Origin: Dicaeum eximium
Lineage: Eukaryota; Chordata; Aves; Passeriformes; Dicaeidae
Assembly (NCBI GenBank): GCA_013396995.1
Contig: VWZP01001440.1
Coordinates: 2,338,341 to 2,402,340 of the forward strand
DNA length: 64,000 nucleotides
Reading direction: 5' to 3'
The translations under genes were made by a program, and so were the position numbers. Position 1 is the stretch's first letter. Each line of letters opens with the position of its first letter. Below the pieces are notes generated by a model, which worked only from the letters and a program-made list of their open reading frames with translations, was not told the DNA's origin and made no database searches. Positions 52,671-63,985 of this stretch are shown here, piece by piece.

Positions 52671-52682
52671 TTGCATTGTCCA

Positions 52683-52879
52683 TCAGATAAAATACTCCCG
52701 TTTGCACTCGCTCACTGTGTTTTGCAAGTCAATGTCAGCTTTAAAGGAGCTCTCAAGGTTTTCTGGGTATTCCTTCTCCTTTTTCTGGCTATTTCGATGT
52801 GCTTGTTTGTGTTGATAGAGGAATCTGCTCATGATGGCAATGATGCAAAAGATGATGAATATCACAACTGCTATTACAC
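52683..52879 (-). CDS. CNTNAP5: CNTNAP5 last coding exon: transmembrane helix and cytoplasmic tail
   Basis: This terminal coding exon of a contactin-associated protein encodes the single membrane-spanning helix and the intracellular tail. On the minus strand a pyrimidine-rich stretch ends in TTTACAG at 52880-52886, and the exon opens with two bases that complete a glycine codon begun in the previous exon. The 64 full codons start with a hydrophobic run (VIAVVIFIIFCIIAIM), then basic stop-transfer residues (SRFLYQHKQ), then an acidic and polar tail of about 45 residues ending CKREYFI, followed by TGA at 52683-52685. The tail is the part that differs most between family members; the KEKEYPENL and NTVSECKREYFI blocks match my memory of vertebrate CNTNAP5 rather than CNTNAP2 or CNTNAP4. 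The C-terminal YFI fits a class II PDZ ligand (inference). In the family, this neuronal cell-surface protein acts in adhesion. No frameshift or internal stop is seen. Confidence 0.95.
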
Positions 52880-53873
52880 CTGTAAAGGGGTAAAAAAGGA
52901 AGGATAGAAAGAGTGAAAACCAAAACAAAAGGCTCAGTTACCTCAAAAATGCCTTACCAATGCACAGCAGCTAGTTGGTATGATAGTTCAGTTCATCTCA
53001 GTCCACACACAACCATATGCCTCTATCAAACCCTCCCTGGTAGTTTTTATTTCTATTTTGTCACCTTAAGAACTCTAAAAATAGAACATGTATCAGTATA
53101 ATTTAACTAATTCCTGTAAAATTATGCTTTCACTGGAAATAAAGTTAGTTCAGTGTGTTTGCTTTTAAAACACTAGATCTGCTCATAAAAATTCCTGCTC
53201 TGTCATATTTTCTTCTGTGTTATCTCTGGGAACCTTGCACGAGCCTTTTACACGTTGGTTTATAGCTTCTAGATATTATCAAAGGCAGCTCACTACAGGG
53301 CATGCTATAAAATAAACAGAGATAAATTGTCTTCTAGGCCATTACAGGAAAATTAAAACCATACATGAAATTATGAGGACAATTTTCTCCAGTATATAAA
53401 TACTTCCATATGACCCGGTGACTTCCACTACACCACATTAAAAAGAGAGAGCTCAGGAAATACAAGATATGTGAATATTCTGCAAAGTATTCACCAGGGG
53501 GGTGAGTAAAAAAAATTCCTACTTAGCTGGGTCTTAGAACACAGACTCACATGGAATCAGAGAACACTTGGAACCTCTGGAGATCATCCTGTCCAGACCC
53601 CCTGCTCAAGCAGGCAGGCAGACAGAGTTCAGTTATATTTTAAAAGACTCAGGTTCCTGCTGATCCTTGTGTGTCCACAATAATCCATAATGCAGTTGCC
53701 TACCTAGGCAGCTTGACACAGATACGTGCTAATAAACAGAGCAGATACTAGACCTGCACCAGATTACAAAAAAACCCCTTGGACCAGAGTTCATGTAGCC
53801 CAGATTTAAAGTCTCCTAGATTTTTGCCTTGACAGAATTATATTTTGATCGTAGTCTTTAAAAATGAAGTTAC
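52880..53873 (-). other. CNTNAP5: CNTNAP5 last intron
   Basis: This 994-base phase-1 intron has a GTAACT donor at the 53873 end and a TTTACAG acceptor at the 52880 end. It holds one old CR1 fragment (53553-53625) in the same orientation as the gene. No other coding segment is seen. Its small size fits an avian genome. Confidence 0.88.
53553..53625 (-). mobile_element. CR1 LINE 3'-end fragment in the last CNTNAP5 intron
   Basis: GGAATCAGAGAACACTTGGAACCTCTGGAGATCATCCTGTCCAGACCCCCTGCTCAAGCAGG is the reverse complement of a CR1 3' end. It has the same orientation as the gene and lies well away from both splice sites. Confidence 0.8.
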
Positions 53874-53945
53874 CTCCAATCACAGCTGAATCACTTCTGA
53901 CTGCATTGGTGAGAGGTTCTCTTTCATCTGTCTTCCCAAAAGGAT
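53874..53945 (-). CDS. CNTNAP5: CNTNAP5 penultimate exon: extracellular juxtamembrane stalk
   Basis: This is a 72-base exon. On the minus strand the acceptor reads AACTGCAG just above 53945 and the donor GTAACT lies just below 53874. The exon begins with two bases completing an aspartate codon (the G comes from the upstream exon) and ends with one base of a glycine codon, so it is symmetric, phase 1 to phase 1, and could be skipped without shifting frame. The 23 full codons begin PFGKTDEREPLTNAVRSDS and end AVIG. They link the last laminin-G domain to the membrane helix. The block is very close to the CNTNAP5 stalk I remember from mammals, which together with the two neighbouring exons makes the gene assignment firm. 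It has no ATG and was found by splicing logic. Confidence 0.95.
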
Positions 53946-56900
53946 CTGCAGTTGGTTAAACAAAAGAGAACTTATTTTCTGAATCAACAGAGCATTTTCT
54001 CTGTGGCTTAGACAGAAGTGTCCTCTTACTCTCATGAATTCTAATCTGTTTTCAAAAGATGTGATTTAGGGGATTGGAGAACTGAACCAGAAGGGTCTTA
54101 AAAATAAAGTGAGTTTGCAGAACAATTTTCTTCTACACCTTCAGGAGCAAATTCTGTTAACAGTATATTTAAAAGGAAGCAGAAAGTTTCACACTAACAG
54201 CTGAAAGTGTTGTTTCAGTTCATCAGAAGAATCAGAGAGACATTTCAACTAAACAGCCTCTTGGGAGCTTTTATCAGTCAGAAATGTATTATGATCTTTT
54301 TTGTTGTTACCTAAGAAATGATATCAGAAAGAAGCCGAAAGAAAGGGATGCTAGGCAGATTTATTCCTGACCTATGCTTGTAGATGAGATATACAACTTG
54401 AATTCAATCCCACGAAGAGAAGCAGTCTCTGCTTGGGACAGCTTCTTGGAAGGGATGTTTTCCTCTCCGTTACAGAAATGCAGTGGTCAAATCGGATCCA
54501 AAACAGAGGGGGATCAGAAATTAACTCCTATTAAAGACTCCTTGATGTTTGAGCTCTTTTGTACTCTGTCTCTAAATGAATATTGTAGAAACACTGAAAC
54601 AGCATGTCAGCTGTTTGAGTCAAATTCAGATCCAAATCTGAGAGGTCAAGGCCTTCCTGGAGGCCTTGGAGGTCAGTGGAGTTACAGCAGTGGACTTACT
54701 TTTTAGTCCAGCATCTTTCAGAAGATGCCATGTTTTCTAGTGCTAGCTGAATCCAGCTTTTTTGCACCTCCACATTTTTCTCTTCTCTTCAGCTTCCCCT
54801 TTCTTTGAAGGGATTCATATTTGTGTGTCTCTCCTTTTTACAAGGCTCCAGACTATCATACAGAGAATGTACATAGGGAGAGTCAGGGATCACTGTCTCT
54901 GCTATGTATTATGTAATGCTCTGCCAAACTCATCTTTCTGATGCAAGAGGTGGAAGCCTGACTGAGAAATTTGGTGTTGCAAGGTTTATTGTAATTGAAC
55001 ATCTTCACCTTAATAACAGACTCAGCCCCATTTTGGCACACCATTGCTGAAGAGGATGTTTTTTATCAAAGCAAGCAACAATTTCATGTTTGTGCATCAA
55101 GACACCCTGAATCATAATGATGGTGGGTTTGGACTATTTAGGTTCTTAAAGGGGACACTTTTCCTTATTATTTATGTCACTCTCCTCTATAATTTTTACA
55201 GCAGTTTAATATTAAGAAAAAATACCATAGGAAAAGACTATTATCTCTATACCATCAATATAGAGTTCAAAATAACAAAATCTTTACATGTGCCTCAGTG
55301 AGGAAGAAGGTGATCTTCAGATCTTTGTTAAATATCAAAACCACAGTAAGTCACCTCTCATTTTGTGTTTCCTAATCAGAAAAAGTATGTTCAGATAGCT
55401 GTGTGAATGGATTTTATTCCATATCTGCCTATGATGAAACTTTTTTGAACACAAGTATTCCTTTCTGAACGAAACAGCTTCAATTGTTTTCAAGTTACAA
55501 ATATAGAAAGCTTTTTCACACATTTAAAGAGTTTCCCTAGTGGGCTTTTTTGTTGTATCTGCACATTAGAATATCAATGCAGACATGTACAGCCTCCTTT
55601 GAAGTTCTATTTTTCTTCTCAGACGCTCAATAATGAGAAATTGGGAAGTGATGAATTGAGATATGAGCACTAAATTTGAAAGTTAATCCTTGACTCTGTT
55701 TTCTTTTTATTTCTTAAAATGTGTCCTTTCCATGTAGAAATGTAATGCTCAAGTACATCTATAGAAATTATAATTTGCTACAAATTGGAAATTTTTTTAA
55801 ACAAGAATCAACCGCCCATTGCTTTTACTTTAGCATATAAAGACATGAAGTCTTCAGAGCTCACTTGTTCTAAAGATCTTATTCAGGCTTTAATCAAATC
55901 CAGTGTGAATAGTGAGACTGGAATGTCAGATAATTCATCACATTGAGAGGAAATAATATTTTAGAGTACAAGTGGCAAGACAGGCATGAGTTTTTATAAT
56001 AATTCTGCATTTCTGATGCAACTGTGCTTAACCTTAACAATAGAGTGACACTGATCATATGCTTTAAATATTTAAGTTCAAATGCTACACTCTGCTCTGT
56101 GTTCTGCCCTGAAGCTCTGAACCTCAGGTTTTACTGCTTTCCTTAGAAAAATTAGATCTTTGGAGTGACAGATCACAGGGCAAAGAGTTCACATTTTCAG
56201 TATCATTGCCCATCCAGGACTCACAAGACACATCTGTCTGTGCATCAGAGCAGACACCTCAGACAACTCGAGGCAGTGAGAAGGAAGTGGGGGCTGGGGA
56301 GGAGCACAGGCACTGCCAGCCGCTCTCTAGAGCAATCAGCAGCCTTTTCCCCATGCAGAATGCTAATAGCATCATTTGTTTTCTGCTGAATATCTTAGGC
56401 AGAAGCTGTAGGAAATGGTGATTTGATGCAAGTATAAATGTGAAAGGAATTGTATTATGATCTAAACCAGAGTTTTATTAGTTATCAAAAAGGAGAAAGT
56501 AGCTTTATAGGTCAAGGGGCAAAAAACAGCCTCTAATTTGTACGCTTTTCTGTTCATTAAGATTTCTGCCACATCCACTGGTGACTAAAGCAGCAACTTG
56601 GTAGTCCCTGTTCATGGTGACAACACTTCCAGCTGCTCTCAGTTTCCTTCTCTGCATACAAATTCATATATGCAAAATACTTCAGATTCCCAGAGGAACA
56701 GGTTCAGAATTGCAAAAGACACACAAACGATTGGGATCATCTTGCTGGTACTGCTCAAGGAGTGCTCCCTCTCTTTAGTCTAAGAGAATGAAGTACAAGC
56801 ATTCAGTGGAAGTCACACATGCCAAGGGGTTTGTACAAGAGTTTTTGCTCATTTCTGTTAGAGTGGGAACAAATTTGAATTGTTTTTTGTATGACTTCTA

Positions 56901-57304
56901 TTGCTTTATCACCACTAGAATACAGCATCTGTGTAACATTTATGGTCTCCTTTGAGATCTGCAGCACTGGAATTATCTGGAGTGGCTATAGGAATGACGT
57001 ATCAGGTGCATAACCAAACTTTCAAAGCTTTTCCACTACAGCTTAGGGACTTTTTTGTTTGTTCTAGGCAGGCATGTTTTAGGTAATCCAGGAACTTAGC
57101 CTGAAAATATTGCTTCAGAATGATGACTTTTAAAGGGGCCTTGGTTAATCCTGATGCCTGTCCTCAACACTCCTGATTCTGAGAGAAAAGGGAACTTCCC
57201 AGTTCCACTATTCATACAGTCACAGTTGCCTTACAGCAAAAGGGAAGGAAACCTCGCTGTACCGTATCCTTTAAACTCCCCAGTCCCCTCCCAGCAGGAC
57301 ATAC
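53946..57304 (-). other. CNTNAP5: CNTNAP5 penultimate intron
   Basis: This 3359-base phase-1 intron has a GTATGT donor at the 57304 end and a CTGCAG acceptor at the 53946 end. Sequence is AT-rich and non-coding. I saw no recognisable transposon, RNA gene or extra exon. Open frames of 60-110 codons inside it (for example 54374-54706, plus) show no known motifs and look like chance. Confidence 0.85.
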
Positions 57305-57523
57305 CTGATGAGGAGTAAGTTGTGGTTGCTGTGTTCACGTCAGCCTCCATCATGGATGCACAGCTGGATTCTGCCAAGGAGCCTTTGACAGCCACGGGAG
57401 CAGCGCTGGGGTGGCGTAAGGCAGCTTTCAGGGGAGCAATGTGGTTGTACTGAACAGAGGACAGGCAGCCACTGAAACCATAGGCATTTGCCTTGGAGAC
57501 TTCAGGGTCCAGGGACAAACTGT
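57305..57523 (-). CDS. CNTNAP5: CNTNAP5 exon: end of the fourth laminin-G domain and Thr/Ser-rich stalk
   Basis: This 219-base exon has its acceptor (TTGCGCTGCAG) above 57523 and its donor (GTATGT) below 57305 on the minus strand. It starts with two bases of a split codon and ends with one base, so it is also phase 1 on both sides. The encoded peptide runs from SLSLDPEVSKANAYGFSG through the motif GCLSSVQYNHIAPLKAAL, which is the conserved C-terminal strand pair of the last laminin-G domain in contactin-associated proteins. The cysteine in GCLSS and the later cysteine in ESSC would form the domain's closing disulfide. A Thr/Ser-rich stretch (NTATTTYSSS) follows and leads into the stalk of the next exon. 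The open frame continues upstream into intron sequence, where its apparent ATG is not used. The rest of the extracellular region (discoidin, the other laminin-G, EGF and fibrinogen-like parts in this family) lies outside the window. Confidence 0.93.
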
Positions 57524-57830
57524 CTGCAGCGCAACAGAAAAACACGCTGGCAACAGACTGCTTTAGGAAGGCATTAGGAAAATGGATCCTCTTTTGCCTT
57601 ACCCACCCCTTTTACATCTACTATCCAATTTCAAGTGTTCAGGTTCTCCTTCAGCAGCCTGCAAGTTCTCCCTGGCCTGACCCATGAGGTTCCCAAAGTC
57701 CTTTCTCTATTATGCTACTTACCATGAATTGTCTTTCACATAAAAGCCTGCACTGCACTTTTTTCATCGTCCCTTTTCTCTACTAATGGACAATATCTAG
57801 CACTATATCTAGCACAATATCTACTAACCT

Positions 57831-57877
57831 CAACAATAACAACAAAAACAACAACAATAATAATACTACTAATAATA
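57831..57877. repeat. (AAC/AAT)n microsatellite in a CNTNAP5 intron
   Basis: CAACAATAACAACAAAAACAACAACAATAATAATACTACTAATAATAG. Confidence 0.9.
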
Positions 57878-58293
57878 GGTAAAATAGCAACACTAAATAC
57901 CACAGAATTCTAGGGCTGATAGTCTTTAACTTTTTTTTTTTTTTTGCATCTGCTAATAGCATCAGTTGCACATGTATAGACCATACCTTCAAGGCCTTCT
58001 GCCTCCTCCACTCTTTGGATGAAAGACTCTGTTCTCTATTTTCTGTCATAAAATGCTTTATGTGGCCTGTCATTGAATGGCTTGCTACCTCAGCTTCCCA
58101 TCCTTCCTCAAGAGTTTATTATTCAACTTTTGTGAAGCACCTATTCATGTTACTAACTTTTTTACTATCAGAATTTCCAGGAATATTCCTAGTGATTAGA
58201 CAGGCTCTCACTCTACTAGCCCTATTTCACTAATAAAATAAAGAGTAAAACTATATATTTTGCTATCTAAATCAAAATTAAAACAAATATTGC

Positions 58294-58380
58294 CAGGGAT
58301 GAGAATCCATAACTTCTTTGGACAGCCTGTTCCAAGGTTCCACCTTCACAGCAAAACATTTTGTTCTGAAAGTTTTTATA
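58294..58380 (-). mobile_element. Degraded CR1 LINE fragment in a CNTNAP5 intron
   Basis: CCATAACTTCTTTGGACAGCCTGTTCCAAGGTTCCACCTTCACAGCAAA matches the reverse complement of the CR1 block CAACCTGTTCCAGTG...CCACCCTCACAG. Nothing clear is seen outside about 90 bases. Confidence 0.7.
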
Positions 58381-61300
58381 TCAAAGTTTTAATATCAAGG
58401 ATTGATTGGGAAAGTCAGGGAAGGACAGTGAAGCCATCTTCTATTTTCTCCAAACTCACATTATTTACTTTCCAGAAACTGAAATTCATGCTACTCAGAG
58501 GTCTCAAACATGATGTGCTTTATGTCTAGGTCAATCAAACAAGAAAAAAGCCTACAAATGCACACAGATACAGTATCAAAACTTATTCAAAGTCTTAAAA
58601 AATATCTGCTAACCGAAAAAAAAAGTAACCTTATAGCATTGAAAGTTTTGGGAATACTTCCAGTGACATTGGGAAATAAGAGTTCCTAGCTTTTCAAGAT
58701 TGTTTTCAAATCTTGAAAGAATAAGATGATAAATTTTAAAATAAGGTCCAATTTTCCCATTATTATTCAAATACAATGGTTTTACAAGTGGTCAGGATTT
58801 AGGAAAAAAAAAAGCACTCTCTCAAAGCTGACATTGCTATTTTAATTATATAAACTTTTTTTTTTAATAAGAAAATACAGAGAAATTTCAAATCCAGCGC
58901 AAATCACACATTATTTTTGTGTTCAAGATCTGTGATTGTTATACCATACACCCAGAGGGAATTAACTGAGAAAGATTTCTAACTGTGTTTGAGTGTCTTT
59001 GTGGAAGATTAACAAGGAAGAGTGTGGCTGTTTCTCAGCAAAGCAAGGTACAGCACCAGCTTTCTCTCCCAGGGGCCTTACAGAGAAATGCTCAGTTTGC
59101 AGAGCTGTCAGGGGCACAGCCTCTGAGCTGCAAGATGGGAAGGGAAACAGCGAGGCTTTGCCACTGGAAAACCTGCAATCTTGCAGAAGTTCACATTTGC
59201 TCTTCTGAAAGTATGTGGGAATTGACTGCATTCAGATTTTTAATGAGATTTTGGCTGAGATGTTATAAAACAGACAAAGAATTGCTTCCAAGTTCCTGCA
59301 AGAAGGTTTATATATACTAAAAGACTGATCTACAGTATTTGCCATCTTTGTTGAATTTATAAAACCCTTTGTAAACATTCCTACACTCATCCTTTATTGT
59401 TTTCTTAGCTCTGACACAAAAGGTGAATTGGTTGCTGTCTTTTATAACCAGGCAAACTAAGTTGCTCTGTTCTACCTCAGTGTGAAAAAAGTAAAGCCTA
59501 AGAAATAATGTGTTCCTCTTTCATGGTACAGCAGTTTGGAAAGTCTAAAGTTCAGTACTTTTGTGGGCATTTTTAAGAGTTACATTAAGGGCCAATTCAA
59601 TGAGCCTTTTGTCAAAGTAAGCTTTGCATGAATGAGAACTCGGAGATTTGTTGTTGAAAGACTTTGAAATTTGGAAAAGAAAAAAAAAAAAAAGAAATCA
59701 GCAGAACAAACCAAAAACAACCCCAAAGTCCTCTGGTAAAAATTCCACATGCACAGATACAGTTTGCTTTATCATACAGCTTTAGGTGTGTGCCTAATGT
59801 CTGTCAGAAAGGAGGGCTTTCAACAACTGCTCTCAACAAAAAAGTTGCACAACTTGGTTGTGAACGACTCGTGCTGCCCTATGAATTCTTGAGAGGATAA
59901 TGTAAATCTGTGATTATGACATGGTTAGCTCTATGAAAGGATCATGAAAGGACACTCTGTCCTTTGGAGGTTTTGTATCACAATAAAATGCTTTTCCAAG
60001 AGGTGTTTTCACTACGTGACACAGTGCTCCGTGAGAAAAGCAACTCGGTGAAGTTCTGTGGTCTGTGCTGCAGCCAAGGTCATAGGAAACTTCAGTGGCC
60101 TTCCTCTGACCTGGCAGTGCTGGGAATCTTTCCACGCATTTCACTGGTCTGGAAAATCACACTGAATTGCTGCTGATGGCTTGGTTTGATCTTCTGACAT
60201 TTCAGCATTTCGTTTCTGTTCCCAGCACTGGAGAAGAAGTTATTTTGGCTAATTTCTACACGGAGAATAAGAAGGCAATCAATTTCAGCTTATAGTAATT
60301 AAACTGCTCATTCTCCACAAATTAGGTTTACCCCTACATTTAGGAAGTAATTTTTAAGCTTTATCTGCTGAGTTGTGCAAAGGTTGGCCTGGCTTCTTTT
60401 TGGGTCCTGTAGCTGATCCCTGGAAGCTGTCTGCAATGTCACAGCTCAGCAAGCTTTATGTTGGTTTTCCATGCATTTGCAATGGCTTTCCATGATAATG
60501 AGGATTAAGTCTAATATGTGGTTATGTTTTTTAAACTTTATGGATTGTATCAACATAACTTATGTGCTGATTTATTTCTGTTCAGAAAATCAGACATCCT
60601 CTTCTCCTGCTGTTTCATTATACACCTCTGCCACATACAACACACTTGTTTTAAGATTTTAGATAGAGCAGTTTTAAGTCTTCCTATCTCAGGAATGGGG
60701 CATTGATTTACATCATGAATAGAATTCCATGAGTATTCTCTAGGAGCAAGCATCAATCTGCTCAGTAATGAAACAGCAAATTGAAATAGTAAATGATAAC
60801 AGGCAGGACAGGTAACTGGAATCAAAGAGAAATCAAAAGTGTTATTTTTGTGCAGGGAGAGTGGTAAAATACCCTTTTTCTAAAGGTATCACTGTGTAAA
60901 ACAGGACCATAAACATTTTTCAATATATTTTTGTTATGTCCTTATAAACATTATTTTTATGTCACTCAGAAACTTAAACCTCATTTTGCCAAGGTGCTGA
61001 ACAGGACTGGCCAGATTACTTCTTGGACATTGTCACCAGATTTGAACCCAGACCTTGAGGTACAAGACCCTTGCAGTCTCCACACACTGCACCTGTCTCA
61101 GAAGAGCTGACTACAAGGCACTGTGCAAGCACCTTGAAAAATGTGCTGCTGTGTCCATCAACAATCTCAGTAAACACTGCTGACATTAATCATTCATTTA
61201 GAAAAGGCACAAAGTGCATCTTGGTTTAGCCTGGAACCCAAAAATGTAACTTTGGAATAATCTCATTTCCTGGTGTGAGTCTGCCACAAAGACAGTGGAG

Positions 61301-63263
61301 TGAAACCACAGAAGTTTTTCCTGGTTACAACTGAGGTCAACCAGTTTGACTCTTGCTTAATGAAAGGATAAATTTGAACAGGGGACAGGGTTCAGACATT
61401 CAGTGCTCCTCCCAAGCACTTCTGAAAAAGCAAGGAACAGCAAGATCAAAGTAAAGGCACTTCTTCTCAAAGGCTCCCCAGAATGAACAGAACACTCAAA
61501 TGAGCACAATGAGCCTGGATTTGTTTTGTTGCAATTGAGCATTTTGTGCCAAGTGTAACATTGAAGGATTTTTGTTTCATTAGGCTTTGCAGAGATAATT
61601 TAAGGCATACATTTATTTTGTTTTCTCAAAGACAGTTTATCATTGAAAATGAGGCACTTGGAGTTGCAATGAGAAATTTGTTATGTGTCATATTTGACAT
61701 TTGAATCCTAATCACAACCTGTCACAACACAACCAGTCCTATGTGATTCTGCATGGGCTGAAAACATAATCTATAAAAAGAGGAAAATATGCAAGAAGAT
61801 GGAGAGATGATATACCAAAGAATATATGCTTGTCCCAGAAGCAGACAGCTAAAATCAACTCAAGTAGCAAGAATTCAGTCTAAAAATAAAATTTCTGGGT
61901 AGAAGCAGATGATCTTGGACTCCTATTTTGGCAGCATTGTCATCAAGAAAACAGGTATTTAAGCATGGTGTTATGATCATAGGGTAAATTATATTGCTGG
62001 GGAAAAGGTTGGGATCTTTTGGATCTGGCTTCTTTTCGATAGAGATTTGATGGCATTATTAGCTTAGACCTTAGATTGCTTGGACTGCCTGGGGTAGCCA
62101 AACTTTGCTTATTTTAGGTGCTTGCCATCTTGCTCCCAAAAGCCTCTCCTCTTTTATCTTATGTAGTAATTTCCATTTTCCTTAATGCTTTTCTAGGCTA
62201 CTAGGAAGAAAACCAATGACTTTTAAAGACACCCTAAAATTCACCTAAGATCTTTGTTCACAGTATGGTCTAAGAAATAGGTATTTAGGGCAAGAAGACC
62301 CTGAAGTAAAGAAATGAGCTTTGCAGTCACCAGAAGAGTCCAGCCAATATCTCTTGCAGACATTCTTGTATTGTTTAAACTGTAAATGTGATCTGGTGAG
62401 CTTAAAAACAGGAATGTCTTTCCATTAAAAAAAAGAAAAATAAAAGAAAAAATGGACTTAAGGAGAGAGTTTCACAGAAACTCTCTAAAAGAAGGTACTT
62501 CTTTAAGGCAACTTTTGTATTTCAGAGTTAATACATGATGTGATTGTATTGTGATTTAATTATCCATTATCATCTACCCCTATATAATATTCTTGGATGA
62601 ACTGCTCTGTGGTCTCTTCAGTGTACAGATTCCATTTTCTCCTCATGAACTTTTAATAAGAACAGCTATTGTAGAAATCATAAGAATTGTACTGCACCTA
62701 CATAATGATTTTAATATAATTACTTTCCACATAAACTTTCTTTTACGTGCACTTTATATCAAAGCTGAATGACTCAGTGGAAACTTGAGTGTGTTTTAGC
62801 TCAGGCTTTTAGAGATAAAAGATATCATGTTCCTGTGCTAGAATACACAATCATTTTTGCTACCAGTGTGGGAAGGTCTGCTAATTGATCACTTTGAAGA
62901 CACAAATAAATTAGCTCAACACTAATAGGTTCTAAAGAAATATTTGCAACCTTTTTCTTCAAAATCCTCTTGAATCCTTTCAGTGCTACCCTTTTACACT
63001 GGTATCTCTACACAGCTACTGCATTAAATTGCTCAGACGCAAATACACAAACAATGAAATTCACTTCTCTGCATCAGAGATTATTTTTCCCAGGGACAAT
63101 AATGGTGAAAAATTTAGACATGTTGGGGCACAATACTAAGTTTTCAAGGACTCATTAAAGTTAACAAATAAATCATATTTTCCGCTGGGATAGCAGCTTT
63201 TTGTAGACAACACCTAAACACATGCAAATGTGTCTTTCAGATCTGAGAATTACAAAATAATTT

Positions 63264-63350
63264 AAGTTCAAAGACACCTCTGAAGGTCATGCAGTTCAAT
63301 CCCTTGCTCAAAGCAGAGCCAGCCTCACAGTTAGGTCAGAATGTTCATGA
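63264..63350 (-). mobile_element. CR1 LINE 3'-end fragment in a CNTNAP5 intron
   Basis: ACACCTCTGAAGGTCATGCAGTTCAATCCCTTGCTCAAAGCAGAGCCAGC is the reverse complement of an old CR1 3' region (consensus GACCTCTGGAGGTCATCTAGTCCAACCCCCTGCTCAAAGCAGGG). It is diverged. Confidence 0.72.
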
Positions 63351-63457
63351 GGTTAAATACAGCAGTATGATCTCTACAAGGAGCACTTAAAGTAAATGAA
63401 CTGGGACTCTGGTGAAAATTTCACTGAGGCTTTGCCATAAACTGTATGACCCACTTG

Positions 63458-63530
63458 GGGCCTGAATCCAGTGCTCACTAAAGTCCATGGAAAAACTCCC
63501 ATTGATACTGATAAGCTTTGGATAGGTCCT
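63458..63530 (+). repeat. Ancient repeat sharing sequence with 20583-20645
   Basis: GGGCCTGAATCCAGTGCTCACTAAAGTCCATGG, AAAACTCCCATTGATACTGATAAGCTTTGGATAGG: the same ancient element as at 20583, here better preserved. Confidence 0.55.
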
Positions 63531-63737
63531 TTTGTGTCCTCACTCTATATTTGTGAAGTAAAAATGACAACAAACTACAGGATAATAATATTTTTCTATT
63601 GCTGTTGGGTACAGTGAGGATGAATTCAACAGACATCTGCTGGCTACTTGAATGATGCTTCCTTTTACTCCCTTGTCTTCAAAGCCACACTTATATTTAG
63701 ATTGATCTTTCCAAGGCAGCTATATGGTCCCATTACT

Positions 63738-63985
63738 GTGTATCTGAAGAGCTCACAGCCTTTAATGCTTTTATCCTCCCAGCACCCCTCTGATGCAGTG
63801 CTGTTCTATTATCTATGCTTTACTGATAGAGAAGGGAGATAGTAAAGCTCAGACTGGTTCCAGTGGGAATAAAATGCCTGCTTACCTTTATATCTGCACA
63901 TAAATGGCTTACCCAAGGTCATTCAAGTAGTCTGTGGCAGAGTGAGTGTCCCTATGTTTTGAATTCCAGGTGAGACTCCTCTGCC
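63738..63985 (+). mobile_element. Ancient MIR-type CORE-SINE (amniote)
   Basis: Several blocks occur in the expected order: GAGCTCACAGCCTTTAATGCTTTTATCCTC, CAGCACCCCTCTGATG, a CTTTACTGATAGAGAAGGGAG block, then GGCTTACCCAAGGTCATTCAAGTAGTCTGTGGCAGAG and a GAATTCCAGGTGAGACTCC ending. This is the CORE-SINE signature (ACTTGCCCAAGGTCACACAG...GTGGCAGAG). About 40 extra bases interrupt the element before GGCTTACCC. It is very old and inactive, and close to the window edge. Confidence 0.75.

Larger units (their letters stand above)
52062..52682 (-). other. CNTNAP5: CNTNAP5 proximal 3' untranslated region (end uncertain)
   Basis: Sequence directly after the TGA stop must be 3' UTR. It begins, 13 bases past the stop, with a polypyrimidine tract on the mRNA strand (52603-52670). 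The first canonical AATAAA on the gene strand is at 52062-52067, about 620 bases past the stop, which is why this end was chosen. A 134-codon minus-strand open frame at 52272-52676 lies wholly in this UTR and has no recognised motif. The UTR could be longer, using the signals at 51964 or 44783. Confidence 0.55.

Noticed and set aside
52272..52676. A 134-codon minus-strand open frame just after CNTNAP5
   Set aside because: It lies entirely in the 3' UTR after the TGA stop, starts in the polypyrimidine tract (hence its Leu/Ser/Phe-rich start) and has no recognisable motif.
57524..57545. ATG-initiated extension of the CNTNAP5 exon frame (MFFCCAAD...)
   Set aside because: The bases above 57523 form a polypyrimidine tract and CAG acceptor, so the ATG is intronic.
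60998..61020. GCTGAACAGGACTGGCC, similar to a CR1 antisense block
   Set aside because: The match is confined to one short phrase and the flanking sequence does not follow CR1.
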